Positions 33,363 through 41,139 are shown, counted from the first letter of the stretch. The stretch is DNA of 44,767 bases from Clostridiaceae bacterium (GCA_016295355.1 JAEDLK010000011.1:1-44767), one strand, 5' to 3'. The notes: generated from the sequence alone by a model not told the origin. Made by a program: numbers and translations.

Positions 33363-33752
33363 TTAAGAAGCCGATATATGCACCAAATGGCAAATTGACG
33401 GAATGGTACTGCCTTGCAGAACCGATGTCGGAGACAGCAAAGCGCCTGTCGCACAGTACAAAATGTTCTTATATTGCCCTTTTTCAAACTGTCGCATCAC
33501 ATAAGAACTCATCATTGAAGCTGAGCAGCCACACCCCGAACCGCCGGCATGAACATCCTGCTTTTGCGGATCAAATATCATCACGCCGAAATCCTTATGC
33601 GTACTTAAATTCACGCCGCGACTCTTGCAAAGGCGAAGCAACAGCTGACTGCCGACGCTGCCTAAATCACCCGTAAAGATGGCATCATAATTAGTAGGCT
33701 CCGTGGCGGTATCCTCAAGGTACTGCAAAATGGTATCAGCCGCAGCAGGGGA
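33363..33752 (-). pseudogene. spoVAD: 3' part of spoVAD, interrupted at its left junction with a mobile element
   Basis: The frame ends with SpoVAD sequence: SPAAADTILQYLEDTATEP, YDAIFTGDLGSVGSQLLLRL, DVHAGGSGCGCSASMMSSYV, CATGALLSPTSVLQGSTIPSICHLVHISAS. SpoVAD is normally about 338 residues; only about 130 C-terminal ones are here. Homology begins at the Ser-Pro of the conserved NMGAAM(A/S)PAA block at 33752; upstream codons (KIYGVLLTF) are unrelated and an in-frame TAA follows. SpoVAD is a thiolase-like protein of the SpoVA channel that binds dipicolinate during its import into the forespore. The missing 5' part should lie beyond the inserted element, to the right of the window. Confidence 0.85.
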
Positions 33753-33852
33753 AAATGTCAAGAGAACACCATAAATTTTTTGAAATTTGTTTTTTTACGA
33801 ATGCATCTACACCGACAAAAATGGCGCACAATATTATTTCGGTAATAAAAAC

Positions 33853-33881
33853 TTGACAAAATGATAATTTTATGCTAAAAT
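33853..33881 (+). promoter_or_regulatory. Promoter of the ImmR/ImmA-type operon
   Basis: TTGACA (33853-33858), 17-bp spacer, TAAAAT (33876-33881); start codon 29 bp downstream. Confidence 0.75.
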
Positions 33882-33909
33882 AATTAAAAGTGAAAGGAAG
33901 GTATGTGCC

Positions 33910-34218
33910 ATGAATGAAAAAATAGGAAATAGAATTGAAAAATTACTAAAAGCCAGTGGATATACCCAGAAAGAACTCGCTTTAATGGTAGGTGTTACCG
34001 AAGCGGCAATGTCACGTTATCTTAAAAATGAGCGTGAACCCAAAATAGAAGTTGTTGCAAACCTCGCCACTGCCCTTAACACCACATCCGACTATCTCAT
34101 CAGTGGAACTTCTTCAAATGAAGATTTTGCAGAGGTATATCGTCTTGTTGCAAGAAGTACCGCTAATATGACTGATGAAGAAAAAATGAAACTAATGAAG
34201 GTGCTACTCGATAAATGA
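33910..34218 (+). CDS. XRE-family repressor, ImmR-like
   Basis: 102 residues, HTH at about 7-60 (YTQKELALMVGVTEAAMSRYLKNEREPK in parts) and a short C-terminal helical region. GGAAGG is ahead of the ATG. Its stop overlaps the following ImmA-like protease gene by 4 bp, the arrangement of ICEBs1 immR-immA and many phage-like elements, in which ImmA cleaves ImmR to induce the element. Expected to keep the element quiescent. Its own promoter lies just upstream; operator repeats are not obvious. Confidence 0.88.
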   Translation: MNEKIGNRIEKLLKASGYTQKELALMVGVTEAAMSRYLKNEREPKIEVVANLATALNTTSDYLISGTSSNEDFAEVYRLVARSTANMTDEEKMKLMKVLLDK

Positions 34219-34778
34219 TAAACGAACACGAATATACTGTAGTTCGTCTTCCCTCAAAGATGTATGACACAATCGAGAAAAAAGTCTTTTCTCTCTACAA
34301 GGAACTTAATATAACCAAAGCACCCATTGACCCATTTGATATTGCGAAACGTAAGGGTTATATAATCAAACCTTTTTCCCATCTTGATAGAAGCACCTAC
34401 ATTAATTTTTTACTAAACAATATTGACGGAATTAGTCACTATGACCCTGATGCTAAAACATTCGTAATATATTATGATGATACTCAAGGACTTCAGCGTG
34501 TTCGTTTTACAATTATGCATGAAATCGGACATATAGAAATGGGACATAAGCAAGAAAGTGAGCTAGCAAGAAAAATTGCAGATTATTATGCAGCATACGC
34601 CCTTGCTCCCTCACCGCTTATTGACCACTACGAATGTGAAGACTATATGGATATAGTAAATAAATTTGATATTTCTCATCCCTGTGCTGATATTTGTTTT
34701 CAACGATATACTAACTGGTTAAAGTATGGCGGAAACTTGAAAAAATACGAAATCAGTCTATTAGACTTGTTTCAATAA
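34215..34778 (+). CDS. ImmA/IrrE-family metalloendopeptidase
   Basis: 187 residues with the zinc motif MHEIGHIEMGHKQESELARKIADYYAAYAL (HExxH at about 98-102, downstream Glu/Asp and Ala-rich helix) of the ImmA/IrrE (DUF955) family. The N-terminal IDPFDIAKRKGYIIKPFS is also typical. Proteases of this group cut XRE repressors of mobile elements, here presumably the overlapping ImmR-like protein. A 250-bp gap follows before DUF4417. Confidence 0.9.
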   Translation: MINEHEYTVVRLPSKMYDTIEKKVFSLYKELNITKAPIDPFDIAKRKGYIIKPFSHLDRSTYINFLLNNIDGISHYDPDAKTFVIYYDDTQGLQRVRFTIMHEIGHIEMGHKQESELARKIADYYAAYALAPSPLIDHYECEDYMDIVNKFDISHPCADICFQRYTNWLKYGGNLKKYEISLLDLFQ

Positions 34779-34808
34779 AGAAATTATAAGAAAGGACGGT
34801 GATGTGAA

Positions 34809-35012
34809 ATGATTGTCGTTAAAAAAAGAAAAAGCATCGTAAAGATTGTTGGCGCAATCAATACAATGCTTCTCTCCGAATGTTGCCATTCGTATCCTGC
34901 TAAATACATAATAGCACCTTTCGGAGAAAAACGCAACAAAAATTTGAATAAAATGCAAAATTTTTGTTGTAAAAAAGTCAAAGAAAAATCTAAATTTATG
35001 TCACAAAGATGA
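34809..35012 (+). CDS. Possible small basic protein containing a DNA palindrome
   Basis: A 67-codon frame (MIVVKKRKSIVKIVGAINTM) with AAGGACGG 9-15 bases ahead. Lys/Arg-rich with five Cys. Its 3' half contains a perfect 12-bp inverted repeat, which argues that this gap may be regulatory rather than coding. No family recognised. Confidence 0.3.
   Translation: MIVVKKRKSIVKIVGAINTMLLSECCHSYPAKYIIAPFGEKRNKNLNKMQNFCCKKVKEKSKFMSQR
34934..34969. repeat. 12-bp perfect inverted repeat upstream of DUF4417
   Basis: CAACAAAAATTT (34934-34945) and AAATTTTTGTTG (34958-34969) with a 12-base spacer, 61 bp before the DUF4417 start. No T tract beyond the 3' arm (AAAAAAG follows on the plus strand), though the opposite strand shows GCGTTTTTC. 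Operator or RNA hairpin. Confidence 0.6.
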
Positions 35013-35029
35013 CGGAAAGGTGCAAAGTT

Positions 35030-35686
35030 ATGCGTAAAACCATTTTAGATGATGGCTTTCACAGTTATCTTGTTGAAGGCGCATCATTCGTAGGTGCCGC
35101 AGGGATTCCGGCGCTTATGAATTTAAAAAACACACAGATTCCCAAGGGTTTAATCCCCTTTGAAAAAGCCAAACGGACAAGCGATAAACGACAGTACGTA
35201 CATTTTTATATGCACGATAAATTCTTTGCTGATGTTTTAACATCAACTACAAAATATGTAGATTTATTAAAGGAATTTGACGGAGTTATTTCCCCCGATT
35301 GTACAATGCTGATTGGTCAATCCACTTGTCTTCAACAAACAAATACATATTTCAACCGTGCCGTAGGTTACTATCTACAAAAACAAGGAATACCAGTTAT
35401 TCCTAATATACGTTGGAGCGATGAAAGCAGTTTTGAATATTGCTTTCTCGGAGTTCCAAAAAACTCTATTGTATCTATAAGCACACACGGTTGCATTCGT
35501 TCAAACAAGCAAAAAGAAATTTTTAAGCAAGGTTTGACCGAAATGATAAAAATATTAAAGCCCACTGATGTTTTAGTTCACGGATATATGCCTGATGCGG
35601 TGTTTAAAGATTTAGAAGATAAAACTAATTTCCACCGTTATCCCAGCTTATTTGAACAAACACATCCTAAAGAGGAGTGTGCATAA
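35030..35686 (+). CDS. DUF4417 protein
   Basis: Start chosen at 35030 (MRKTILDDGFHSYLVEGASF; AAGGTG upstream), 218 residues. The DUF4417 pattern is clear: GIPALMNL, LIPFEKAKR, HFYMHDKFFADVLTSTTKYVDLLKEFDGVISPDCTM (in parts), QQTNTYFNRAVGYYLQKQGIPVIPNIRWSDESSFEYCFLGVPKNSIVSISTHGCI, LKPTDVLVHGYMPDAVF. The family is widespread in phages and elements of Firmicutes; function unknown, fold may be related to radical/TIM-type proteins but I cannot show this. The toxin-like gene starts 1 base after its stop, so they are co-translated. Confidence 0.85.
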   Translation: MRKTILDDGFHSYLVEGASFVGAAGIPALMNLKNTQIPKGLIPFEKAKRTSDKRQYVHFYMHDKFFADVLTSTTKYVDLLKEFDGVISPDCTMLIGQSTCLQQTNTYFNRAVGYYLQKQGIPVIPNIRWSDESSFEYCFLGVPKNSIVSISTHGCIRSNKQKEIFKQGLTEMIKILKPTDVLVHGYMPDAVFKDLEDKTNFHRYPSLFEQTHPKEECA

Positions 35687-36070
35687 ATGGGAACAGGTTT
35701 TAAAGGCGGCACACGAAAATATCATAGTATCGGCCAAAATGTGCTCATCGCTTCTAATTCTTATAAATACACAGGAGGATATTTTGGAGAAAAAAGTCCT
35801 AGCACCGGAAGCAAAACAAGAAACATTGTATCAAGGGATAGTGTCTCAACTGCAACCGATTTTTACAATAAGATTGCTTTAGGTGGAACCGAAACTATTT
35901 ATAACAATGGTAATATGCGTATCACTCAGATGTCTGATGGTTCTGTAATTACTTGGAGAAAGATATCATCATCCGATGGAACACCAGTTGTTGAAATCAA
36001 CATATCAAACAGTAGCCATACTGGCGGAGTAAAGCAACAAAAAATTCATTTTACGGAGGAGGTAAAATAA
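35687..36070 (+). CDS. Orphan polymorphic-toxin-like C-terminal domain
   Basis: 127 residues: MGTGFKGGTRKYHSIGQNVL, a Gly/Ser/Asn-rich middle, then TDFYNKIALGGTETIYNNGN, MRITQMSDGSVITWRKISSS, DGTPVVEINISNSSHTGGVKQQKIHF in sequence. The block of FYxKIAxGG, a DGTxIxxRxxSxSDGTPVVxINI stretch and VKQQKIHF recalls the C-terminal toxin modules of Bacillus YeeF/LXG and other contact-dependent toxins, here without a delivery domain. GAGGAG precedes the ATG; its stop overlaps the next ATG (TAATG). Toxic activity is inference. Confidence 0.6.
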   Translation: MGTGFKGGTRKYHSIGQNVLIASNSYKYTGGYFGEKSPSTGSKTRNIVSRDSVSTATDFYNKIALGGTETIYNNGNMRITQMSDGSVITWRKISSSDGTPVVEINISNSSHTGGVKQQKIHFTEEVK

Positions 36071-36636
36071 TGGATATTACAACAATCATTTCCGAAAATG
36101 AAATGAACACACTTAAAAATATGATTGGTAAAACATTCAACAAATATAAATGTGACCCGTTTATTAATAGTCCTATGGTATATGGAATTGTAGGGATTTA
36201 TGTTGAAGGAAAGCCTTTTAAAATTACTTCCCTTTTAAAGGAAGTAAAAAGATTTTTAACGACAGATGAAGTTGCACAATTTAAAATAACCGAAACCACT
36301 GATAACAATATCAAAACTTTTATGGATAATGGTAAAATGATAGAAACCCCAGTAAATAGTAAAATAAAATCTATTTCTGTTGTTAATGATTTTCAAACCG
36401 TAAAACACAATGGTGAAAACTATGAGTTTTCTTCTACAGTTGGTTTTATATTTACGTTAGAAGATTCTCGTGAAATATCTTTTGAAATCGGAACTTGGTT
36501 TTCTGAGATGATAACAATTCACCGTGGCTATGACCTTATAGAAAAATTCACAAAGACCGATGATTTTCTTGAGGAATGGGAAGATTGTAACGGATTTGTC
36601 GCAAATATCACACGTGAAATTACAGTAATTGAATAA
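36070..36636 (+). CDS. Putative immunity protein, paralogue 1
   Basis: 188 residues, acidic, no signal or membrane segment. It shares an end-to-end pattern with the next protein: IGKTFNKYKCDPF, GIVGIYVEGK, FKITETTDNNIKTFMDN, ETPVNSKIKSISVVND, GFIFTLEDSREISFEIGTWFSE, IHRGYDLIEKF, ending TREITVIE. GGAGG is 7 bases before the ATG, and the start overlaps the toxin-like stop. Position immediately after a toxin domain and duplication into diverged copies are typical of immunity genes; family not named. Confidence 0.6.
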   Translation: MDITTIISENEMNTLKNMIGKTFNKYKCDPFINSPMVYGIVGIYVEGKPFKITSLLKEVKRFLTTDEVAQFKITETTDNNIKTFMDNGKMIETPVNSKIKSISVVNDFQTVKHNGENYEFSSTVGFIFTLEDSREISFEIGTWFSEMITIHRGYDLIEKFTKTDDFLEEWEDCNGFVANITREITVIE

Positions 36637-36652
36637 TTTTGAGAGGCAATAT

Positions 36653-37210
36653 ATGAAAACTATTGATATGAGATTTGATTCTAATATCGTGAGGCAGATA
36701 ATAGGACAAACTTTCAAAAAATATCGCTCTGATGAATTTGTTTTTAACCATTCTGTTACAGGAATCATCGGCATATTTGTTGATGAAAGAGTTTATGAAT
36801 TTCGTAACGAACAAAAATCGGTAGATTATTTTGGTGAGCAGGATGACTATGCTGTATTCGGCATAACAGAATGTTCTGAAAACGAAATTAAATCTTTCTT
36901 TGACGATACAGAGCAAATTGATACCCCTGTAAATCAAATTATCAAAAAAATCACCATAATCAACGAAAACCAACAAATTTTTGAGAACGGAACTCAAACA
37001 TACAATGTTTGGTTAACACGTGGTGTTATCTTTGATTTAGGCGATAGAGAAATCGCATTTAAAAAGGATACCTGCCCTTTTTCAGAAGAAATCGAGATTT
37101 TTAGAGGATATGATTTAATTAGTAAATTTCCTCATAATACTGATTTTATTGACGGTTGGGATAATTCCAAAACCCCAAAAACACAAAACCATATTATAAC
37201 AATTGAATAA
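36653..37210 (+). CDS. Putative immunity protein, paralogue 2
   Basis: Start 36653 (MKTIDMRFDSNIVRQIIGQT; GAGAGG upstream), 185 residues. Diverged copy of the preceding protein: IGQTFKKYRSDEF, GIIGIFVDER, FGITECSENEIKSFFDD, DTPVNQIIKKITIINE, GVIFDLGDREIAFKKDTCPFSE, IFRGYDLISKF, ending NHIITIE. Tandem diverged copies fit immunity to variant toxins. Last gene before a plus-strand terminator. Confidence 0.6.
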   Translation: MKTIDMRFDSNIVRQIIGQTFKKYRSDEFVFNHSVTGIIGIFVDERVYEFRNEQKSVDYFGEQDDYAVFGITECSENEIKSFFDDTEQIDTPVNQIIKKITIINENQQIFENGTQTYNVWLTRGVIFDLGDREIAFKKDTCPFSEEIEIFRGYDLISKFPHNTDFIDGWDNSKTPKTQNHIITIE

Positions 37211-37281
37211 GAAACTATTAGTGTCTTTGAAAAAACATTAAAACCCCAAACAACTTGTAGTTTGGATTAGAGCGAAAAACC

Positions 37282-37315
37282 GAAAGCGTGTGGCAGTCAA
37301 CTGTCGCACGCTTTC
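37282..37315 (+). terminator. Terminator of the DUF4417-toxin-immunity operon
   Basis: GAAAGCGTG (37282-37290)/CACGCTTTC (37307-37315) stem with further inner pairing, followed by TCTTTACTG. Confidence 0.65.
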
Positions 37316-37328
37316 TCTTTACTGTGCA

Positions 37329-37365
37329 AAAACGGCAGTCTGTGAAAAACACATTATGCCGTTTT
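37329..37365 (-). terminator. Terminator of the HTH-HipA gene
   Basis: AAAACGGCA (37329-37337)/TGCCGTTTT (37357-37365) stem with TTTTTG-type tail on the minus strand, directly after the stop at 37373. Confidence 0.7.
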
Positions 37366-37372
37366 AATGTGA

Positions 37373-38758
37373 TTATTTAGATGCAGTTGGAAGAGCCAAT
37401 AACTTTCTGACTCTGCTTTGAATATGCTTTTCAATTGCTACTAAGCGTTCTTCAGGCAGATTGATGCTTGGGTGTCTTGTGAACTTGAAATCAATGAGTT
37501 TTCGAAGTTGATTTTTCTGCTTAGTTCCCATAACCTCGGCACAAATGCTCTCGTATGATACACCGTAAGGATTAAAACGGGTTTTAGCGTAATTCTCTAA
37601 ATCCTTTATATCATTATCCATAGCGTAATTGAAAAGTGACAGACCGTTATCAAAGATTGGCGCAGGGCCTATTATCATTCCGTTTTTGTTATCCCTTAAA
37701 ACACCGAAGTTTCCAAAGTGTCGGTCTTCGTTATAAATAACAGCATCAAACACCAACATGCTTTTCAAAAATTCGGCACAGTCTTCACCCATATTTTCAT
37801 AGTATTCAAGACAAGCCTTGATTCCGCCGCTTTTAACAATTCTACCTATAGGAATGAACGATGTATCAATATCGGTAAAGATTTCGCATTTTGATGCTAA
37901 AATACCTTTCCAATTTTCCAAATCATACTCGACTGCATATAAGCCCATTGCTTTCGCAATTTGGCAAGCGTAGTATTCGGAATAGGGTTCATTACCTGAA
38001 TTAGCAAAACCCTCAGTACCGCCTTTATAAAGGTAGATACCGTCATTTTCAATAAATCTCCATGCCTTACGAAGCATACCCTGTGTAGTAAGCTCAGGTG
38101 AAGTAGTAAATGCTTGATTAGCAGTTCCCACACCGGTATACGCCACCAGTGACAAAACTTCTGAGAAACGGTTTTCATAAAGGTTAAATTCTTTGAATGT
38201 ACCATTAAAATTAGTAGGCACAACCCAATAACTGTCGTTTAGAGAAAGACCTTTACATACGTCAATGATACCTTTGGTATTGTTAAGACTAAGACCAAGT
38301 GTTTTCAAAATTTCGTCAACAAAGGCTCGGTTTTTGGGAATAACTCTGCGTTCGAGCCATTTAAGGATGCCGTCATCAGTCAATTCTAAATCTAAAGGAA
38401 AAAGATTCTTCTTATCTTTGTTAACAGATAGAATATGTGATTTTAAACCTTCTAATCCCTTTTCTTCAAGGCAGAAAGTTAATAATTCATCATCATATAA
38501 ACGAAGTGAATAACTGTTATTCATAGGTTCTCTCCTCTCTTCCAAAAGGATATTGACATCCTTGCCAAGTGCTTCAGATATTTTTATAAGCATATCAAGT
38601 GATAAGTTTTGTGTTCCGCTTTCAATTCGGCAGATATTGGAACGTTGTGTTCCAATCAAACTTGCTAACTCTGCTTGTGACATTTGCTTTTCAAGTCTTG
38701 CTTCAGTGAGCTTGGAAATTATCCGTTGCCTTGAGCGTAAAACATTATCTTCGTTCAC
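37373..38758 (-). CDS. Single-chain HTH (HipB-like) + HipA-type kinase protein
   Basis: 461 residues starting at GTG 38758 (GGAGG, 8-base spacing). Residues 1-75 are an XRE HTH (MSQAELASLIGTQRSNICRIESGTQNLSLDML). After the linker EERREPMNNSYSLRL comes a HipA-like kinase: WRFIENDGIYLYKGGTEGFANSGNEPYSEYYACQIAKAMG (ATP-side lysine and glutamate), VFDAVIYNEDRHFGNFGVLRD (catalytic loop DRHFGN) and APIFDNGLSLF (DFG-like metal site). HipA kinases phosphorylate aminoacyl-tRNA synthetases and cause dormancy, held by HipB. Here antitoxin-like DNA-binding and kinase parts share one chain. No separate hipB or hipS is adjacent. Confidence 0.8.
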   Translation of the reverse strand: MNEDNVLRSRQRIISKLTEARLEKQMSQAELASLIGTQRSNICRIESGTQNLSLDMLIKISEALGKDVNILLEERREPMNNSYSLRLYDDELLTFCLEEKGLEGLKSHILSVNKDKKNLFPLDLELTDDGILKWLERRVIPKNRAFVDEILKTLGLSLNNTKGIIDVCKGLSLNDSYWVVPTNFNGTFKEFNLYENRFSEVLSLVAYTGVGTANQAFTTSPELTTQGMLRKAWRFIENDGIYLYKGGTEGFANSGNEPYSEYYACQIAKAMGLYAVEYDLENWKGILASKCEIFTDIDTSFIPIGRIVKSGGIKACLEYYENMGEDCAEFLKSMLVFDAVIYNEDRHFGNFGVLRDNKNGMIIGPAPIFDNGLSLFNYAMDNDIKDLENYAKTRFNPYGVSYESICAEVMGTKQKNQLRKLIDFKFTRHPSINLPEERLVAIEKHIQSRVRKLLALPTASK

Positions 38759-38854
38759 AATATCCGCCTCCTTAAAATAATATATGTATTTTCCACATCA
38801 TTATGTTATCATATTTGATAACATCTGTCAAGTGTAATCATTCCAAACATAGAG

Positions 38855-38885
38855 TAAAGCGTGTGCCAAAATGACACACGCTTTA
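38855..38885. repeat. Hairpin after the recombinase gene, similar to the one at 37282
   Basis: TAAAGCGTGTG/CACACGCTTTA 11-bp perfect stem with a 9-base loop, 3 bases beyond the recombinase stop. Probably its terminator (weak T tract on the minus strand). The arm AAAGCGTGTG is shared with the hairpin at 37282-37315, so the HipA gene is bracketed by related inverted repeats. Confidence 0.6.
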
Positions 38886-38888
38886 TCT

Positions 38889-40598
38889 TTACGCCGATTT
38901 TTTCTTTTTGGTTGGCTTTTCGGGTTCAATAAGTTGTTTGTTGAGTTCGATATATTCAACTACCTGTGCATAAGCATCTTGGAACTTAAACACAACTTCG
39001 ATATCTCCGCCTTCGTGTACGAAAATCTCTTCTACGAGTTCGGTAAGCAACGGTCTTGTAAGGCATTCGATATTACCGTACTTTTTAAAATGTGCCACAA
39101 ACTCGTTCTCTTCGGTAATACCGTCTTGGAACTGCTCAGCCGACTTGTTAAGAGAGGCAATTTTTTCGTCAGCAATCCTCAGTCTTTCATTAAGCCGTTC
39201 CTTTAACATCTGATACTCATCCACTGTGATAACACCGCTTTTCCAGTCGGGATAAAGGTCGGTAATCATAGACACAAGTTTTTCACGTTCAGAAACCTGA
39301 GATTTCAGTGCATTCTCAATATGACTTGATTCCTTTTTTCGTGCGGAATTATTATTGATTTGAGAGAGCAGTTCGCTCATTGTTGTTGCCGTATTAATCA
39401 TATTTTGAATGGTCAAAAGCACTGCTTTCTCCAACTTATCAATACGGATAGTGTGATTTGTACACGCCGATTTTTTAAGTTTTCTTGCGGTTACACAACG
39501 GTAGTAATGATACGTACCGTACGGGTGTTGATTGGTCTTTTTATTCATCACACGCTTACAGTCGGCACACCGCACAAGCCCCGAAAACAAATCAACGGTA
39601 TTCTTCTTTGGGCTTTTACGAATGTGCTTATTAAACAGTGCCTGTGCATTGTCAAAGGTCTCTTGGCTGATGATTGGCTCGTGCGTTCCCTCAACAACAA
39701 TCCACTCATCCTTAGGAATCGCGCGGCATTGTTTAATCTTATAACTATAGGTAGTATTTCTACCTTGCACCATATCGCCAACATACATACGGTTTTGCAA
39801 AATTCGGCGCACCGAACTATCAGGCCATAAACCGTCATTGCTTCTGCCTGACGGATGCTTGTAGTTTAGTCCCTTTTGTTTTTTATACATTGACGGATTT
39901 GGTATACCCATTTCGTTCAGGTCTTTAGTAATACCTATTATACTTTCGCCCGCAATAAAGCGTTCAAAAATCATTCGCACTATCGGTGCTGTTTCCTCAT
40001 CAATAATAAGATGATGTTTATCATCCGGATCTTTTAGGTATCCGTAGGTCGGAAAAGAACCGATAAACTTACCTTGCTGACGTCTTAAATTCAGCGTACC
40101 CCGCACGTTAACAGACGTACTCGCCGCCTGAGATTCGTTTGTAACGTTGGTAATACTTAAAGTCAGCAAATTGCTAACCACATTGTTACCTGTGCTTAAA
40201 TTGTCGTAATTGTTGTTTATCGCTACAAACCTAACACGCTGACGAACGAAAATATTATCGAGATAATTTCCTATCTCAATATAGTTTCGTCCAAAACGCG
40301 AAAGATCCTTTACAACGATACAGTTAATTTTTCCGGAATAAACGTCCTCCATCATTCTGATAAAATCAGGACGGTCAAAGTTTGTACCGCTGTAACCGTC
40401 GTCAGAATAAATCTCAACGAGTTCCATATCTGGACAGCGTTTTAAATATTCTTTTAAAATTTCTCGTTGCGACGCAATCGAGTTGCTCTCCGTCTCGGTT
40501 CCATCATCACGGGACAGACGAAGATAAAGAGCAGTCTTCCAAACCTTTTTTGGTACGGAGGACTGCTCTAAAATTTCAGCATATTTAGCATTTGACAT
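38889..40598 (-). CDS. Large serine recombinase (TnpX/integrase type)
   Basis: Start 40598 (MSNAKYAEILEQSSVPKKVW; GGAGG 12-16 bases upstream), 569 residues. Resolvase catalytic domain TALYLRLSRDDGTETESNSIASQ (nucleophile Ser about 26) with YSDDGYSGTNFDRPDFIRMM and IVVKDLSRFGRNYIEIGNYL; recombinase domain RMIFERFIAGESIIGITKDLNEMGIPNPS; zinc ribbon CADCKRVMNKKT...YYRCVTARKLKKSACTNH; coiled coil (about 415-480); DUF4368-like C-terminus. Such enzymes cut and join attP/attB at a central dinucleotide. It may have inserted the element into spoVAD. No recombination directionality factor is recognised nearby. Confidence 0.95.
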   Translation of the reverse strand: MSNAKYAEILEQSSVPKKVWKTALYLRLSRDDGTETESNSIASQREILKEYLKRCPDMELVEIYSDDGYSGTNFDRPDFIRMMEDVYSGKINCIVVKDLSRFGRNYIEIGNYLDNIFVRQRVRFVAINNNYDNLSTGNNVVSNLLTLSITNVTNESQAASTSVNVRGTLNLRRQQGKFIGSFPTYGYLKDPDDKHHLIIDEETAPIVRMIFERFIAGESIIGITKDLNEMGIPNPSMYKKQKGLNYKHPSGRSNDGLWPDSSVRRILQNRMYVGDMVQGRNTTYSYKIKQCRAIPKDEWIVVEGTHEPIISQETFDNAQALFNKHIRKSPKKNTVDLFSGLVRCADCKRVMNKKTNQHPYGTYHYYRCVTARKLKKSACTNHTIRIDKLEKAVLLTIQNMINTATTMSELLSQINNNSARKKESSHIENALKSQVSEREKLVSMITDLYPDWKSGVITVDEYQMLKERLNERLRIADEKIASLNKSAEQFQDGITEENEFVAHFKKYGNIECLTRPLLTELVEEIFVHEGGDIEVVFKFQDAYAQVVEYIELNKQLIEPEKPTKKKKSA

Positions 40599-40627
40599 AA
40601 AGCTAAAACCTCCATATTTTTTAATAT

Positions 40628-40673
40628 GAAGGTATGGTCGCTTTTCTACACAACCGTAGTATACCATACCTTC
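40628..40673. repeat. Inverted repeat in the recombinase promoter region
   Basis: GAAGGTATGGT (40628-40638) and ACCATACCTTC (40663-40673), 11-bp perfect arms 24 bp apart, lying in the 84 bp between the small upstream gene and the recombinase start. Could be an operator or recombinase binding site. Confidence 0.6.
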
Positions 40674-40682
40674 GCTTTTAAA

Positions 40683-40955
40683 TCAACCCAAATTTGTTTG
40701 GTAATTTGCTCCATTTGAAATAACTGCTCCCAGTGCATCGGTAAAACTTCGGTCTCCGCCGAAACTCACCTTAACTCTCACATCGCCGACTTTGAAAAGA
40801 TAAGGATTTTTAATTTGCTCAAAATAGTCATTCATTTTCTCAGGCACAGATTTCTCTGCGTCTATCTTCACATCATGCAAATCAACAAGGCTATCTTTAG
40901 AACAATCGGCAATGGCAACAGTTTTTAAGTTTATTAAATCAAAATAATTTAACAT
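40683..40955 (-). CDS. Small element-borne protein upstream of the recombinase
   Basis: 90 residues, MLNYFDLINLKTVAIADCSK then VDLHDVKIDAEKSVPEKMNDYFEQIKNPYLFKVGDVRVKVSF (in parts). The VDIxxVxIDxxxPxxERxxxxIxQIKNPYxxKxGxxxVKxSF layout is one I associate with small proteins beside TnpX-like recombinases (DUF6870-like), assignment by memory. The last 18 residues (FTDALGAVISNGANYQTNLG) differ from what I expect. AGGAATGGC precedes the ATG. No function known. Confidence 0.6.
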   Translation of the reverse strand: MLNYFDLINLKTVAIADCSKDSLVDLHDVKIDAEKSVPEKMNDYFEQIKNPYLFKVGDVRVKVSFGGDRSFTDALGAVISNGANYQTNLG

Positions 40956-41013
40956 AACTTGCCATTCCTTTCATAAGATATTTTTTACCTTGCGAAAAAC
41001 ATTTATACAGCAT

Positions 41014-41139
41014 TTACCAATTGTTTAACGACTTCTTCTTAACGAAAATTCGTCTTTCGACAAACTTCACTTTAATTCTTCCTGCGCTGCGAATTTCTTC
41101 AAATGTTTCTCGACTTTGCAATTTAAACTTCTCCTTCAT
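41014..41139 (-). CDS. Possible short basic peptide (low support)
   Basis: A 41-codon frame (MKEKFKLQSRETFEEIRSAG, then RIKVKFVERRIFVKKK) without a ribosome site, in an otherwise gene-free stretch (40,956-41,292). Its composition resembles the N-terminus of an element protein; may be a fragment. Confidence 0.2.
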   Translation of the reverse strand: MKEKFKLQSRETFEEIRSAGRIKVKFVERRIFVKKKSLNNW

